Shown here piece by piece: positions 7,342-13,745 of a stretch of DNA of 24,922 nt; within the stretch, counting starts at the first letter, position 1; every line of letters begins with the position of its first letter. The stretch comes from JAFGMQ01 sp036733345 (GTDB lineage Bacteria; Desulfobacterota; DSM-4660; Desulfatiglandales; Desulfatiglandaceae). The notes under the pieces are model-generated. The model searched no databases. It saw only the letters and a program-made list of their open reading frames with translations, and was not told the DNA's origin. The stretch is from assembly GCA_036733345.1 (NCBI GenBank), contig DAINAR010000045.1, forward strand, positions 1-24,922. The letters are read 5' to 3'. The translations under genes and the position numbers were made by a program.

Positions 7342-8526
7342 TCATTTAGGCATGGCTGCTGAAATTTTTCGCCCAAGCTCATAGCAGGCCTCAACGCCTT
7401 CTTTGTCTGGCACATACTGTATTTTAAGCCCAGGCCCAACGACTTCAAAATTCATCTGCTCGAATTCCTTATTGATAAGGTTGACAGCTTCTCCACTCCA
7501 GCCATATGAACCGAAGGCGGCTGCTATCTTGTTTTTAGGCTTCAGTCCTTTCATATATGTAAGAAAATCGCTTACAGAAGGGAACAGGCCATTATTAAGT
7601 GTCGGAGAACCAACGATAATCGCTCCAGCATCGATCACTTCGGTCATAATATCACTCCTGTGACATTTGTTCAGGCACATTGGCATGGCATCCACACCGT
7701 TTTGAGCAAGAGCGCTCACTATTGCCATGGCCATCTGTTCAGTGCTGTGCCACATGGTGTCATAAATGATCACTGCCTTGTTTTTTGGCTTCTGTTTGCT
7801 CCATTCAACATAGGCATTGATTATTTCTAAGGGTTCCTTTCTCCAGAGAATGCCATGATCAGGGCAGATCATATCAATAGCCAGTCCTGTTTCTTCTATT
7901 TTATCAACAAGTTTTAAGATCAATGGTGAATACAGGAGAAGGATGTTGGCAAAATATTTTTTTGCGTGAGGCATTATGGCTTCGCCTATTTGATCATCAA
8001 ATCGTTGCAGTCCTGCATAATGCTGACCAAAGGCATCACTGGAAAAAAGGATTTTATCCTCAATTATATAGGTAAACATGCTGTCTGGCCAGTGAAGCAT
8101 TCTTGTTTCAATAAAGGTAAGTGTTTTATCCCCAAGACTCAATTTATCCCCGTCTCCAACCGGTTTGTAATTCAATTTTACCGGGAAATGTCTTGAAAGA
8201 TTCTTTTGTCCCATTTTTGAGCAATATATGGGCTTATTTTCACCAATGACCTGCATTACCTTTGGAAGTGATCCGGAATGATCCATCTCAGTGTGATTAC
8301 TTATAACGTAATCAATTTTTTTCGGATCAACTATTTGGGATATCGCTGAAATCAGCTCATCTCCAAATTCAGCTTTCACAGTATCTATAAGGGTAATTTT
8401 TTTATCGACTATGAGGAACGAGTTATAAGTGCTTCCGTGATAAGTAGAATAGCCATGAAAATTCCTTACATTCCAATCGATAACACCAAGCCAGTATATG
8501 CCATCGGAAATTTTCAGCGGTTTCAT
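7342..8526 (-). CDS. fprA: Flavodiiron protein (rubredoxin:oxygen/nitric oxide oxidoreductase)
   Basis: A 394-residue A-type flavodiiron protein that reduces O2 to water or NO to N2O in the cytoplasm, using electrons from rubredoxin. The N-terminal metallo-beta-lactamase-like domain shows the diiron ligands NHTEMDHSG (H-x-E-x-D-H, about residues 78-83), LHWPDS, SDAFGQH and CPDHGILWR. The C-terminal flavodoxin domain starts near residue 250 (KAVIIYDTMWHSTEQMA) and includes GSPTLNNGLFP and AAFGSYGWSGEA for FMN. AGGAG sits six bases before the ATG. The rubredoxin gene ends 39 nt upstream in the same direction, the same arrangement as the rubredoxin-ROO operon of Desulfovibrio gigas. Length is normal for the class. 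Confidence 0.95.
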   Translation of the reverse strand: MKPLKISDGIYWLGVIDWNVRNFHGYSTYHGSTYNSFLIVDKKITLIDTVKAEFGDELISAISQIVDPKKIDYVISNHTEMDHSGSLPKVMQVIGENKPIYCSKMGQKNLSRHFPVKLNYKPVGDGDKLSLGDKTLTFIETRMLHWPDSMFTYIIEDKILFSSDAFGQHYAGLQRFDDQIGEAIMPHAKKYFANILLLYSPLILKLVDKIEETGLAIDMICPDHGILWRKEPLEIINAYVEWSKQKPKNKAVIIYDTMWHSTEQMAMAIVSALAQNGVDAMPMCLNKCHRSDIMTEVIDAGAIIVGSPTLNNGLFPSVSDFLTYMKGLKPKNKIAAAFGSYGWSGEAVNLINKEFEQMNFEVVGPGLKIQYVPDKEGVEACYELGRKISAAMPK

Positions 8527-8565
8527 ATATTGCTCCTTTTATACTCTGGGAAAATAAATAAATTC

Positions 8566-8727
8566 TTATTCTTCCTTTTCAAATTCATCTTTAGATGCCC
8601 CGCAGACAGGGCAAACCCAAGACTCGGGAAGCTTTTCAAATGCTGTCCCCGGCTCGATTCCGTTATCAGGGTCGCCAGCATCAGGGTCATAAACATAACC
8701 ACAAATTGAACAAACATATTTATCCAT
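8566..8727 (-). CDS. Rubredoxin
   Basis: A 53-residue rubredoxin beginning MDKYVCSICGYVYDP and ending VCPVCGASKDEFEKEE. The two CxxCG knuckles (C6, C9 and C39, C42) hold one Fe. GDPDNGIEPGTAFEKLP is the conserved central part. It carries one electron in the cytoplasm, most likely to the flavodiiron protein encoded 39 nt downstream and perhaps to desulfoferrodoxin and rubrerythrin encoded upstream. GGAGGG lies at a good distance before the ATG at 8727. The gene is short and is easily missed, because longer open frames overlap it on both strands. Identification is secure. Confidence 0.96.
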   Translation of the reverse strand: MDKYVCSICGYVYDPDAGDPDNGIEPGTAFEKLPESWVCPVCGASKDEFEKEE

Positions 8728-8865
8728 TATATTTCCCTCCTTTTACCCTGACCACCATTCAGGCACCATATGCTTGTCGGCATATTCCTTGCCGCGAGAA
8801 AAAGGGATGGATTGAATTATTAATACGCCCCTGTTGTTTCTCATAGCCTGTGACGTTGTCTAACT

Positions 8866-8881
8866 GATCAGCTGCCTGATC
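8866..8881 (-). other. Hairpin between desulfoferrodoxin and rubredoxin genes
   Basis: GATCAG (8866-8871) and CTGATC (8876-8881) form a perfect 6-bp stem with a 4-nt loop. It lies 98 nt after the desulfoferrodoxin stop. No T-run follows, so termination is doubtful. It may be a transcript-processing site or an operator for the rubredoxin-flavodiiron operon. The rest of 8728-8979 shows no gene I can support. Confidence 0.35.
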
Positions 8882-8979
8882 CCTTCCTGATGGTCAGAAA
8901 TATTGCATAAATTAATGGTTTCATTTTTTAATAACTAATAAATTACATGATGGATTCGGGTTGTGTCCCTGGCATCATT

Positions 8980-9354
8980 TTATGCTTTCCATAGCCCGTG
9001 AACATTGCAATATTCCCTGGCTGTTACCGTTACTGCATCAATTTTGAAGGTAGCTTCCGGTGATTGCCCTGGGTTAAGAAATTGACGATAGGCCTTCCCG
9101 TCAGCAATTATCTCTATCCATTCTATGAAGTGTTTTTCTTCCATAGGATGTGCTGCCTCACCCACCTTTACTTTAAAACCATCCGCAGTTTTTTCTATTA
9201 CAGGTACATGCTTTTCTTTTGCAGCATCTACGGTATTTTCTTTGTAAAGTTTCATCGGTTCACCGCAGCAGGTCAATTCTCCTTTTCCTCCGTGCAGTAC
9301 TTCAACAATATTGCCACATTTTTCACATTTATATATTTCCAGTTTTTCCGCCAT
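8980..9354 (-). CDS. dfx: Desulfoferrodoxin, class I superoxide reductase
   Basis: A 124-residue protein that reduces superoxide to hydrogen peroxide without releasing O2, using rubredoxin as donor. The N-terminal desulforedoxin domain binds one Fe through C10, C13, C29 and C30 (CEKC, LTCCGEP). The catalytic domain has EKHVP (H49), AAHPMEEKHFIEWIE (H69, H75) and EYCNVHGLW (C116, H119), which together are the His4-Cys site. The EK before H49 matches the substrate-guiding residues of the family. Length is normal. It lies between the rubrerythrin operon and the rubredoxin-flavodiiron pair, so superoxide, peroxide and oxygen handling are encoded next to each other. Confidence 0.96.
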   Translation of the reverse strand: MAEKLEIYKCEKCGNIVEVLHGGKGELTCCGEPMKLYKENTVDAAKEKHVPVIEKTADGFKVKVGEAAHPMEEKHFIEWIEIIADGKAYRQFLNPGQSPEATFKIDAVTVTAREYCNVHGLWKA

Positions 9355-9414
9355 TTTTTCTTCCCCCTTTTCTATAAAATTATTGACCTGGTTGAACTAA
9401 TTAAATGAATCAAT

Positions 9415-9443
9415 ATTATAGCCTTTATTTATCAAATTTGAAA
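9415..9443 (-). promoter_or_regulatory. Possible sigma-70 type promoter for desulfoferrodoxin
   Basis: A perfect minus-strand TATAAT (9420-9415) lies 17 bases after the weak -35 candidate TTTCAA (9443-9438), about 60 nt upstream of the desulfoferrodoxin start. This would allow expression independent of the upstream rubrerythrin operon. The -35 match is poor. Confidence 0.35.
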
Positions 9444-9465
9444 CCTAATTGATTGAAGATATGGA

Positions 9466-10038
9466 TTAATAATTTTCACCAAGCAGCTCAAAGTATGCCT
9501 GAGGATGTGCACAGGCAGGGCATTCAGCCGGCGCATCTTTGCCGACATGAATATAGCCGCAGTTTCGGCACCGCCAGGCAGTTTGAGTGTCCCTGTTAAA
9601 TACTCTGCCTGTTTCAATATTTCTTGCCAGATCTAAATAACGCTTTTCGTGATGTTTTTCAGCAACAGCAATAGCTTCAAATACTCCTGCGATTTCTTCA
9701 AGATCTTCTTCCCGTGCAGTTTCAGCAAAACCGGGATACATAACGCTGTGCTCATGATTTTCTCCTGAAGCCGCAGACTTGAGGTTTTCCAGAGTGCTGC
9801 CGATCATACCTGCAGGAAAGCCTGCCGTTATCTCAAGCTCTCCTCCCTCCAGGAACTTGAAAAGCCTCTTGGCATGTTCCTTTTCCTGGCTGGCTGTTTC
9901 TTCGAAAATAAAGGAGATCTGTTCATAGCCATCCTTCTTTGCCTGGCTCGCAAAATAGCTGTATCGATTCCGGGCCTGTGATTCTCCTGCAAATGCCATT
10001 AGTAAATTTTTTTCTGTTTTTGTTCCTTTCAGTTGCAT
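9466..10038 (-). CDS. rbr: Rubrerythrin
   Basis: A 190-residue peroxide reductase of anaerobes. The ferritin-like four-helix domain (about 1-145) has the diiron ligands in AFAGESQARNRY (E19), FEETASQEKEHAKR (E52, H56 region), FAETAREEDLEEIA and AVAEKHHEKRY. The C-terminal rubredoxin domain has CRNCGY (C157, C160) and CPACAHPQ (C173, C176). The ATG at 10038 follows AAGGAGG and overlaps the stop of the 69-residue gene as TAATG, so it is preferred over an in-frame start seven codons earlier. It is the second gene of an operon driven by the sigma-54 promoter at 10302-10316. Confidence 0.95.
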   Translation of the reverse strand: MQLKGTKTEKNLLMAFAGESQARNRYSYFASQAKKDGYEQISFIFEETASQEKEHAKRLFKFLEGGELEITAGFPAGMIGSTLENLKSAASGENHEHSVMYPGFAETAREEDLEEIAGVFEAIAVAEKHHEKRYLDLARNIETGRVFNRDTQTAWRCRNCGYIHVGKDAPAECPACAHPQAYFELLGENY

Positions 10039-10247
10039 TATTTTCCTCCTTTTAACCACCCTTTTTTGATATGTGCCTTCATCTCGGAGTCAGCGAGTTG
10101 TCTGATCTTATATGCCGAATCCCTGACAACTCCGTAAAGAATTCCACATCCGGGATCTTCACGTGCATTATCTCCTTCATCGGCCAAGTCCAGCATCATA
10201 CTTGCGAGTTCAAAGGTCTTTTTAAGAATTTTGTCGCATTTTTTCAT
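10038..10247 (-). CDS. Conserved-looking 69-residue protein coupled to rubrerythrin
   Basis: I do not recognise this family. The 69-residue product is mostly helical and charged, with KKCDKILKKTFELASMMLDLADEGD, a central DPGCGILYGVVRDSAYKIR and a basic C-terminus KKGWLKGGK. It has two Cys (C4 and the one in PGCG) and no membrane segment. It is first in the operon, about 45 nt after the predicted transcription start, and its TAA overlaps the rubrerythrin ATG by one base, a strong sign of coupled translation and linked function. Codon use and composition look like those of the neighbours. An AGGAAG lies about 11 nt before the ATG. A role as rubrerythrin partner or small redox-stress protein is guesswork. 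Confidence 0.75.
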   Translation of the reverse strand: MKKCDKILKKTFELASMMLDLADEGDNAREDPGCGILYGVVRDSAYKIRQLADSEMKAHIKKGWLKGGK

Positions 10248-10301
10248 TTTAAATATATCTTCCTGATACCTCTATGCTTGGCAACCCTGTTGAACTAATA
10301 T

Positions 10302-10316
10302 ACAATATGCGTGCCA
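10302..10316 (-). promoter_or_regulatory. Sigma-54 (-24/-12) promoter of the rubrerythrin operon
   Basis: On the minus strand this reads TGGCACG-CATA-TTGT, matching the consensus TGGCACG-N4-TTGC at all but the last base, with correct spacing between the -24 GG and the -12 element. Transcription would start near 10291, about 45 nt upstream of the 69-residue gene. A sigma-54 activator gene lies immediately upstream with putative binding sites, which strengthens the call. Confidence 0.82.
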
Positions 10317-10654
10317 TCATGAAAAAATACTGGAATGAAAATAAAACTCTATAATATCAGAAGTTTAAGGGCTTTTCTTTTTAAAAAAGCATATTTATTC
10401 ATAAGGTCTGAGACATTTTGAGACGATTTGACTTGAATATAAAATATATTGTAATATAAATACGTTATATAGATTAGACAATGGAAAGCTATCCTGCAAA
10501 ATTTTAATTATCTAACAGTCTTAAAAAAGCAAATTTGGAAATAACACAAGAAAACAATATGTTAAAGGAATATTTAGAAGATATAATTTGGATGCTTTTC
10601 TTGTGCAAAAAAAAGGCAATAATCTGTCTCATTTAATAGTGAGACAAAACTGTC
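10317..10654. other. Regulatory intergenic region between the sigma-54 activator and rubrerythrin operon
   Basis: No supportable gene. The stretch is AT-rich and holds TGAGACA-type half-sites at two places (10409-10425 and 10625-10646). The sequence GCTTTTCTTTTTAAAAAAGC near 10373-10390 and the A-rich tract near 10604-10618 could be weak transcript ends for the activator gene. The length leaves room for DNA looping between bound activator and the sigma-54 promoter. Confidence 0.6.
10409..10425. promoter_or_regulatory. Secondary activator half-sites (two TGAGAC direct repeats)
   Basis: TGAGACA at 10409-10415 and TGAGACG at 10419-10425 repeat the half-site found at 10625-10664. The first is part of GTCTGAGAC, itself symmetric around one base. 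They lie about 100 bp upstream of the -24/-12 promoter, the classic distance for a sigma-54 enhancer. Confidence 0.5.
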
Positions 10655-10664
10655 TCATGAGACA
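10625..10664. promoter_or_regulatory. Putative upstream activating sequence: two TGTCTCA/TGAGACA palindromes
   Basis: TGTCTCA (10625-10631) and TGAGACA (10640-10646) form a spaced inverted repeat. TGTCTCATGAGACA (10651-10664) is a perfect 14-bp palindrome. Their centres are 22 bp apart, about two helical turns, so bound dimers would lie on one face of the DNA. The palindrome includes the stop codon of the activator gene. The likely ligand is that Fis-type activator (inference). Confidence 0.68.
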
Positions 10665-11992
10665 TCCGGAGTATCTGCAAGAAATCTATAAAGAGTAGCT
10701 CTACCAACGCCAAGAAGCCTTGCAGCACGAGTTTTGTTTCCCCCGGTTTTAGCAATAGCTTCTCGTACGCTTTCATGGTTGAGTTTTCTGTAAGTTCCAC
10801 GAAAAACTCGATTTTCCTGCCATTCTTTAACTTCAATTGGGAGATGTTCAGGCTTAATTATGCGCCCCTTGCTTTTGACAACTGCAAACCGGATAGCGCT
10901 TTGAAGTTCGCGGATATTGCCAGGCCAGTAATAACCAATCATTATGTCAAGTGCCTCGTTTGAAATGCCCCGAGCATTTTGTCCTTCTTCAGCTGCCTTT
11001 GAAAGGAAGTGGTCCACCAGTAGAGGAATATCACTTTTTCTTTCTCTGAGAGGTGGTATATGAATTGGAACAGAGTTTATCCGGTAATAGAGGTCATCGC
11101 GAAAATTACCAGTTTTAATCTCATGCTTGATGTCTCTGTTGGTAGCGCTTATAAGGCGTACATCTACAGAACATGTTTCTTCGCCTCCGACGCGCATAAA
11201 ACTACCCTCCTGAAGCACCCTCAGGAGTTTTGCCTGAATAAATTTGGGAAGATCCGCTATTTCATCAAGGAATATTGTTCCTCCATGAGCCAGTTCAAAA
11301 CGGCCTTTTTTATCTCGTACAGCCCCGGTAAAAGCACCTTTCACATGCCCGAATAATTCGCTTTCAAGGATAGTCTCTGGTAGTGCTGCACAGTTAATTG
11401 GAACAAAAGGACATCCATTACGCCTGCTTTCATCATGGATGGCTGAGGCTACAAGCTCTTTTCCTGTTCCGGTCTCTCCTGTAATCAGTACCGGGTAGGA
11501 AGTTCTTGCCAGTTCACGGATTTGGCTGTATATTTGCAGCATGCTTTCATGTCGGCCAATTATACCGCAAAAGCTCTTAAGTTCCCCGGTACGTATTTGT
11601 AGACTAATCAGGTCGGTAATGTCATGGAATGCTGCTATAACTCCAAAAGAATTTCCTTCACCATCCTTAACTTCTGTTACTGTCATTTCAATCCTGCGGG
11701 GCTTGCCATCTCTTGTAAGAATATTGAGAGGATAATGCAAGGTGCCCAGGTGAGGTGGCGGATTTCCACAGAAAGAACACTTAACCCCGCAAAAAGGACC
11801 TCCGAATGCCTCGTGGCAGTCACGGCCGAGGACTTCCTCCCTTTTAAAACCGGTTGTATCCTCTGCGGCCCTGTTGAAAAACAGGATTCGCCTTTCATTA
11901 TCATGGGCAATAATACCTTCAGAGAGGTTGTCAAGGATTCGTACCAGGTTTTCCTTGTCAGTCAATACTTTTTGTAGCATTGGATCTTTCAT
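10655..11992 (-). CDS. PAS-domain sigma-54-dependent transcriptional activator (NtrC/Fis family)
   Basis: A 445-residue enhancer-binding protein. An N-terminal PAS domain (about 12-130) contains a Cys cluster C59, C68, C72, C75, plus C141 at the linker. The AAA+ domain follows: Walker A GETGTGKE (172-179), sigma-54-contacting GAFTGA (219-224), Walker B FLDE (241-244) and the R-finger region FRDDLYYRINSVP. A C-terminal Fis-type helix-turn-helix spans about 405-440 (NKTRAARLLGVGRATLYRFL). It has no receiver domain, so it senses a signal directly, and the Cys cluster suggests redox, metal or an iron-sulfur centre. Its probable target is the adjacent rubrerythrin operon: a -24/-12 promoter and palindromic sites lie just downstream. 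The start at 11992 is the natural one for the PAS domain. Confidence 0.93.
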   Translation of the reverse strand: MKDPMLQKVLTDKENLVRILDNLSEGIIAHDNERRILFFNRAAEDTTGFKREEVLGRDCHEAFGGPFCGVKCSFCGNPPPHLGTLHYPLNILTRDGKPRRIEMTVTEVKDGEGNSFGVIAAFHDITDLISLQIRTGELKSFCGIIGRHESMLQIYSQIRELARTSYPVLITGETGTGKELVASAIHDESRRNGCPFVPINCAALPETILESELFGHVKGAFTGAVRDKKGRFELAHGGTIFLDEIADLPKFIQAKLLRVLQEGSFMRVGGEETCSVDVRLISATNRDIKHEIKTGNFRDDLYYRINSVPIHIPPLRERKSDIPLLVDHFLSKAAEEGQNARGISNEALDIMIGYYWPGNIRELQSAIRFAVVKSKGRIIKPEHLPIEVKEWQENRVFRGTYRKLNHESVREAIAKTGGNKTRAARLLGVGRATLYRFLADTPDVS

Positions 11993-12115
11993 TATAAAGT
12001 GAATTATTAGGAAAAGGATTTATTTAATAAACCGATAATATGTATATATCATGGGTGAATTCACAATGTTGTACTTTATGATTTAATTTCGTCTATCTAT
12101 TGTCTAAAAACCAGA

Positions 12116-13348
12116 TCAGAGCGGTTTTTCGGTTTCATATTTTTCTAAATGGAAAAGTTTTTCATCCTGGGTGGCTACGATATGATAAAATTTATCCTGT
12201 GGGACAAAAATATAGGGCACATCCTCTTTCCTTCGATAAAGAAAATTGGAAAGTATCATTCTGTTAACAGCCCTATGTCCAATAATCATTATATTTTCAG
12301 AATTACTGCTTAAGTATATTGCCTTTTTGATACCTCTGTCCACTCTTTCTCTCATTGTGACATAACCTTCTCCATTTTCATAAATATAATTAAATTTGTC
12401 TTTTTTCCTTGCAAAGTAAGCATCTGGCATTTTGTTTCGTATCTCTTCATATGTCATACATTCACAGACTCCGGCGTCGATCTCATTAAATTCTTCAAGT
12501 GGAATAATAATACAGTTTTTTTGCAGTTGCTTTATGGGTTCTGCAGTCTGAATTGTCCGCTGTTTTTTACTGGTAAAAATGACAGGTATCTTTTTTTTCT
12601 GGAAATATCTGGCCAGAGCCTTTGCCTGTTTGACTCCGCGCTCTGTAAGACAGGAATTCCCTCCAATCCTGTTTTCCAGGTTAAAAAAGGTTTCACCATG
12701 CCTTATTAGGAAAAGGTTTCTAATGGAATCGGTTACAAGAAAATCTCTAATCCTCTCATAATATGGAACTTCTTCCCGAATCTCCTCTTCTATGATTCGA
12801 TTATTCAAGGAATCCAGTTTGATGTAGTTTCCTTCTGATTTCCTGATAGTGCTGTAAATGGAATCATAATAGGATATTCTTTGTTTAAAGCTTCGAAAAG
12901 CAGTTTTATTTTCAAGGTGATTGAATTCAGGAAGGATAATTTTCTGCTGAATACTTGCTTCCAGTATTTCTTCATTATAGTTTATGCATTCAATAAATAG
13001 AAGTGGATGGTCTGTAAGCAAATTAGAAATTATTTCTCTACGCCTGAAACTTACATTTGTTGCGTCAAGAATGGCTACAAGTCCATTTCTGAGAAGATAC
13101 TCCTTTGCGCGCCTTATATTTATCAATGCGATTTTTTCTCTGAGGTCCACACCTTCCTTGTTTTCAGGATGATAGAATTCTGGATAAGAAGTATCTTTTC
13201 CAGTCAATTTTCTTCTCAAATCGCCGTTGTTGAAGATCTGTGTCCTGATTCCATCCTTGACAAGATTTTCTTTCAACCTTGATGCAATTACTGATTTACC
13301 CCTTGCAGGTAAGCCTACCATTACAATGTAAAGTTTTTTTTCTTCCAT
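12116..13348 (-). CDS. Bifunctional 6-phosphofructo-2-kinase / fructose-2,6-bisphosphatase-like enzyme
   Basis: A 410-residue two-domain protein aligned by eye with animal PFKFB enzymes. The kinase domain (about 5-205) opens with VMVGLPARGKS (Walker A, K18), then FNNGDLRRK, and DATNVSFRRRE, equivalent to the PFKFB DATNTTRERR. The phosphatase domain (about 210-400) has LIRHGETFFNLENRIGGNS (catalytic H217), KRTIQTAE-like KQRTIQTAE, NEIDAGVCECMTYEEI (E289, almost identical to the animal motif) and IIGHRAVNR (H358). It would make and degrade fructose 2,6-bisphosphate in the cytoplasm. All catalytic motifs are present in both halves. It has its own TATAAT promoter. The real substrate in this bacterium is untested, so a related sugar phosphate cannot be excluded. 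Confidence 0.88.
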   Translation of the reverse strand: MEEKKLYIVMVGLPARGKSVIASRLKENLVKDGIRTQIFNNGDLRRKLTGKDTSYPEFYHPENKEGVDLREKIALINIRRAKEYLLRNGLVAILDATNVSFRRREIISNLLTDHPLLFIECINYNEEILEASIQQKIILPEFNHLENKTAFRSFKQRISYYDSIYSTIRKSEGNYIKLDSLNNRIIEEEIREEVPYYERIRDFLVTDSIRNLFLIRHGETFFNLENRIGGNSCLTERGVKQAKALARYFQKKKIPVIFTSKKQRTIQTAEPIKQLQKNCIIIPLEEFNEIDAGVCECMTYEEIRNKMPDAYFARKKDKFNYIYENGEGYVTMRERVDRGIKKAIYLSSNSENIMIIGHRAVNRMILSNFLYRRKEDVPYIFVPQDKFYHIVATQDEKLFHLEKYETEKPL

Positions 13349-13403
13349 TTGATGTTATGCGGAGAATGAATGAAACTATTCAGCTATAGTTGTAAATTAT
13401 ACA

Positions 13404-13432
13404 ATTATATCATCTGATTTCAATAGTTTCAA
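13404..13432 (-). promoter_or_regulatory. Sigma-70 type promoter of the PFKFB-like gene
   Basis: On the minus strand TTGAAA (13432-13427), a 17-base spacer, then a perfect TATAAT (13409-13404). Transcription would start near 13397, about 50 nt before the ATG at 13348. The gene can therefore be expressed separately from the selenoprotein gene upstream. Confidence 0.65.
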
Positions 13433-13504
13433 TATAGATAAGCAAAACTATTCAGAAATAAGTATTTTCATTTTTTGTAATATACTGGATTTGAATTAGT
13501 ATAT

Positions 13505-13539
13505 CTCTGGCTGCCGGAAGGTGTATGAGGCAGGCAGAG
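13505..13539 (-). terminator. Strong hairpin downstream of the small selenoprotein gene
   Basis: CTCTGGCTGCC (13505-13515) pairs with GGCAGGCAGAG (13529-13539) at ten of eleven positions, with a 13-nt loop. It starts 9 nt after the selenoprotein stop codon and precedes the next gene's promoter, as expected for a transcript end. The bases that follow in the message are AT-rich but not a T-run, so it may instead protect the 3' end. Confidence 0.5.
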
Positions 13540-13547
13540 ACGCCTGA

Positions 13548-13745
13548 TCATTCAGGACCGTTTTCTTTATTGAAATTTGGTGCTTTGTTAACAGGTGCCC
13601 TTTCTCCTGACCCAGGTATCTCACATTTTTTGTCGCCAACCTGGCAACTGGTTCTCAGTCATGTTGAAACACCGAGTTTTGGTAAAATATAAGCCTGCAA
13701 AAGTATCCAAACCCCTATGAACAAAATGAATAACCAGATTCCCAT
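13548..13745 (-). CDS. Small single-span membrane selenoprotein of unknown function
   Basis: An in-frame UGA interrupts this 65-codon gene, so it is invisible to normal gene calling. From ATG 13745 (AAAGGGG seven bases upstream) it reads a membrane segment MGIWLFILFIGVWILLQAY (residues 1-19), then ILPKLGVST-U-LRTSCQVG with Sec at 29 and Cys at 34, another Cys at 41, and a polar Pro/Asn-rich tail ending at TGA 13550-13548. A hairpin that closely resembles the fdhF SECIS follows the UGA at the right distance. The U-x4-C pair just outside a single membrane helix suggests a membrane-tethered redox centre. I do not recognise an established family. A Cys-containing homologue would settle it. The alternative is chance, but signal, spacing, hydrophobic segment and ribosome site all agree. 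Confidence 0.8.
13632..13661 (-). promoter_or_regulatory. Bacterial SECIS element in the small membrane selenoprotein gene
   Basis: Ten nt after the UGA (13661-13659), GTTGCC (13648-13643) and GGCGAC (13637-13632) form a 6-bp stem with one G-U pair around the loop AGGTT (13642-13638). E. coli fdhF has loop AGGUCU, with its GG at almost the same distance (18-19 nt) from the UGA. This is the best SECIS in the window by position and loop. Confidence 0.85.

Noticed and set aside
8761..8777. AGGCACC...TTG, resembling a sigma-54 promoter on the plus strand
   Set aside because: The spacing between the -24 GG and the -12 element is wrong, and it points away from the genes that need a promoter.
8523..8846. 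Open frames on both strands overlapping rubredoxin
   Set aside because: They are shadows of the rubredoxin gene and have no ribosome site or family resemblance.
8759..8908. Possible fourth UGA-containing small gene upstream of rubredoxin (ATG, three codons, UGA, then 44 codons)
   Set aside because: The product has no recognisable redox motif, there is no ribosome site, and the hairpin after the UGA has loop GCAG without the GU expected of a SECIS.
12055..12064. GTGAATTCAC palindrome upstream of the sigma-54 activator gene
   Set aside because: A single 10-bp palindrome in AT-rich DNA with no second copy or aligned promoter. It could be chance.
13460..13550. Second readthrough at the UGA ending the small selenoprotein (13550-13548)
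   Set aside because: The nearest GU-containing hairpin starts only a few bases after this UGA, too close for a SECIS. The extended sequence has no redox pattern and runs into the strong hairpin region.
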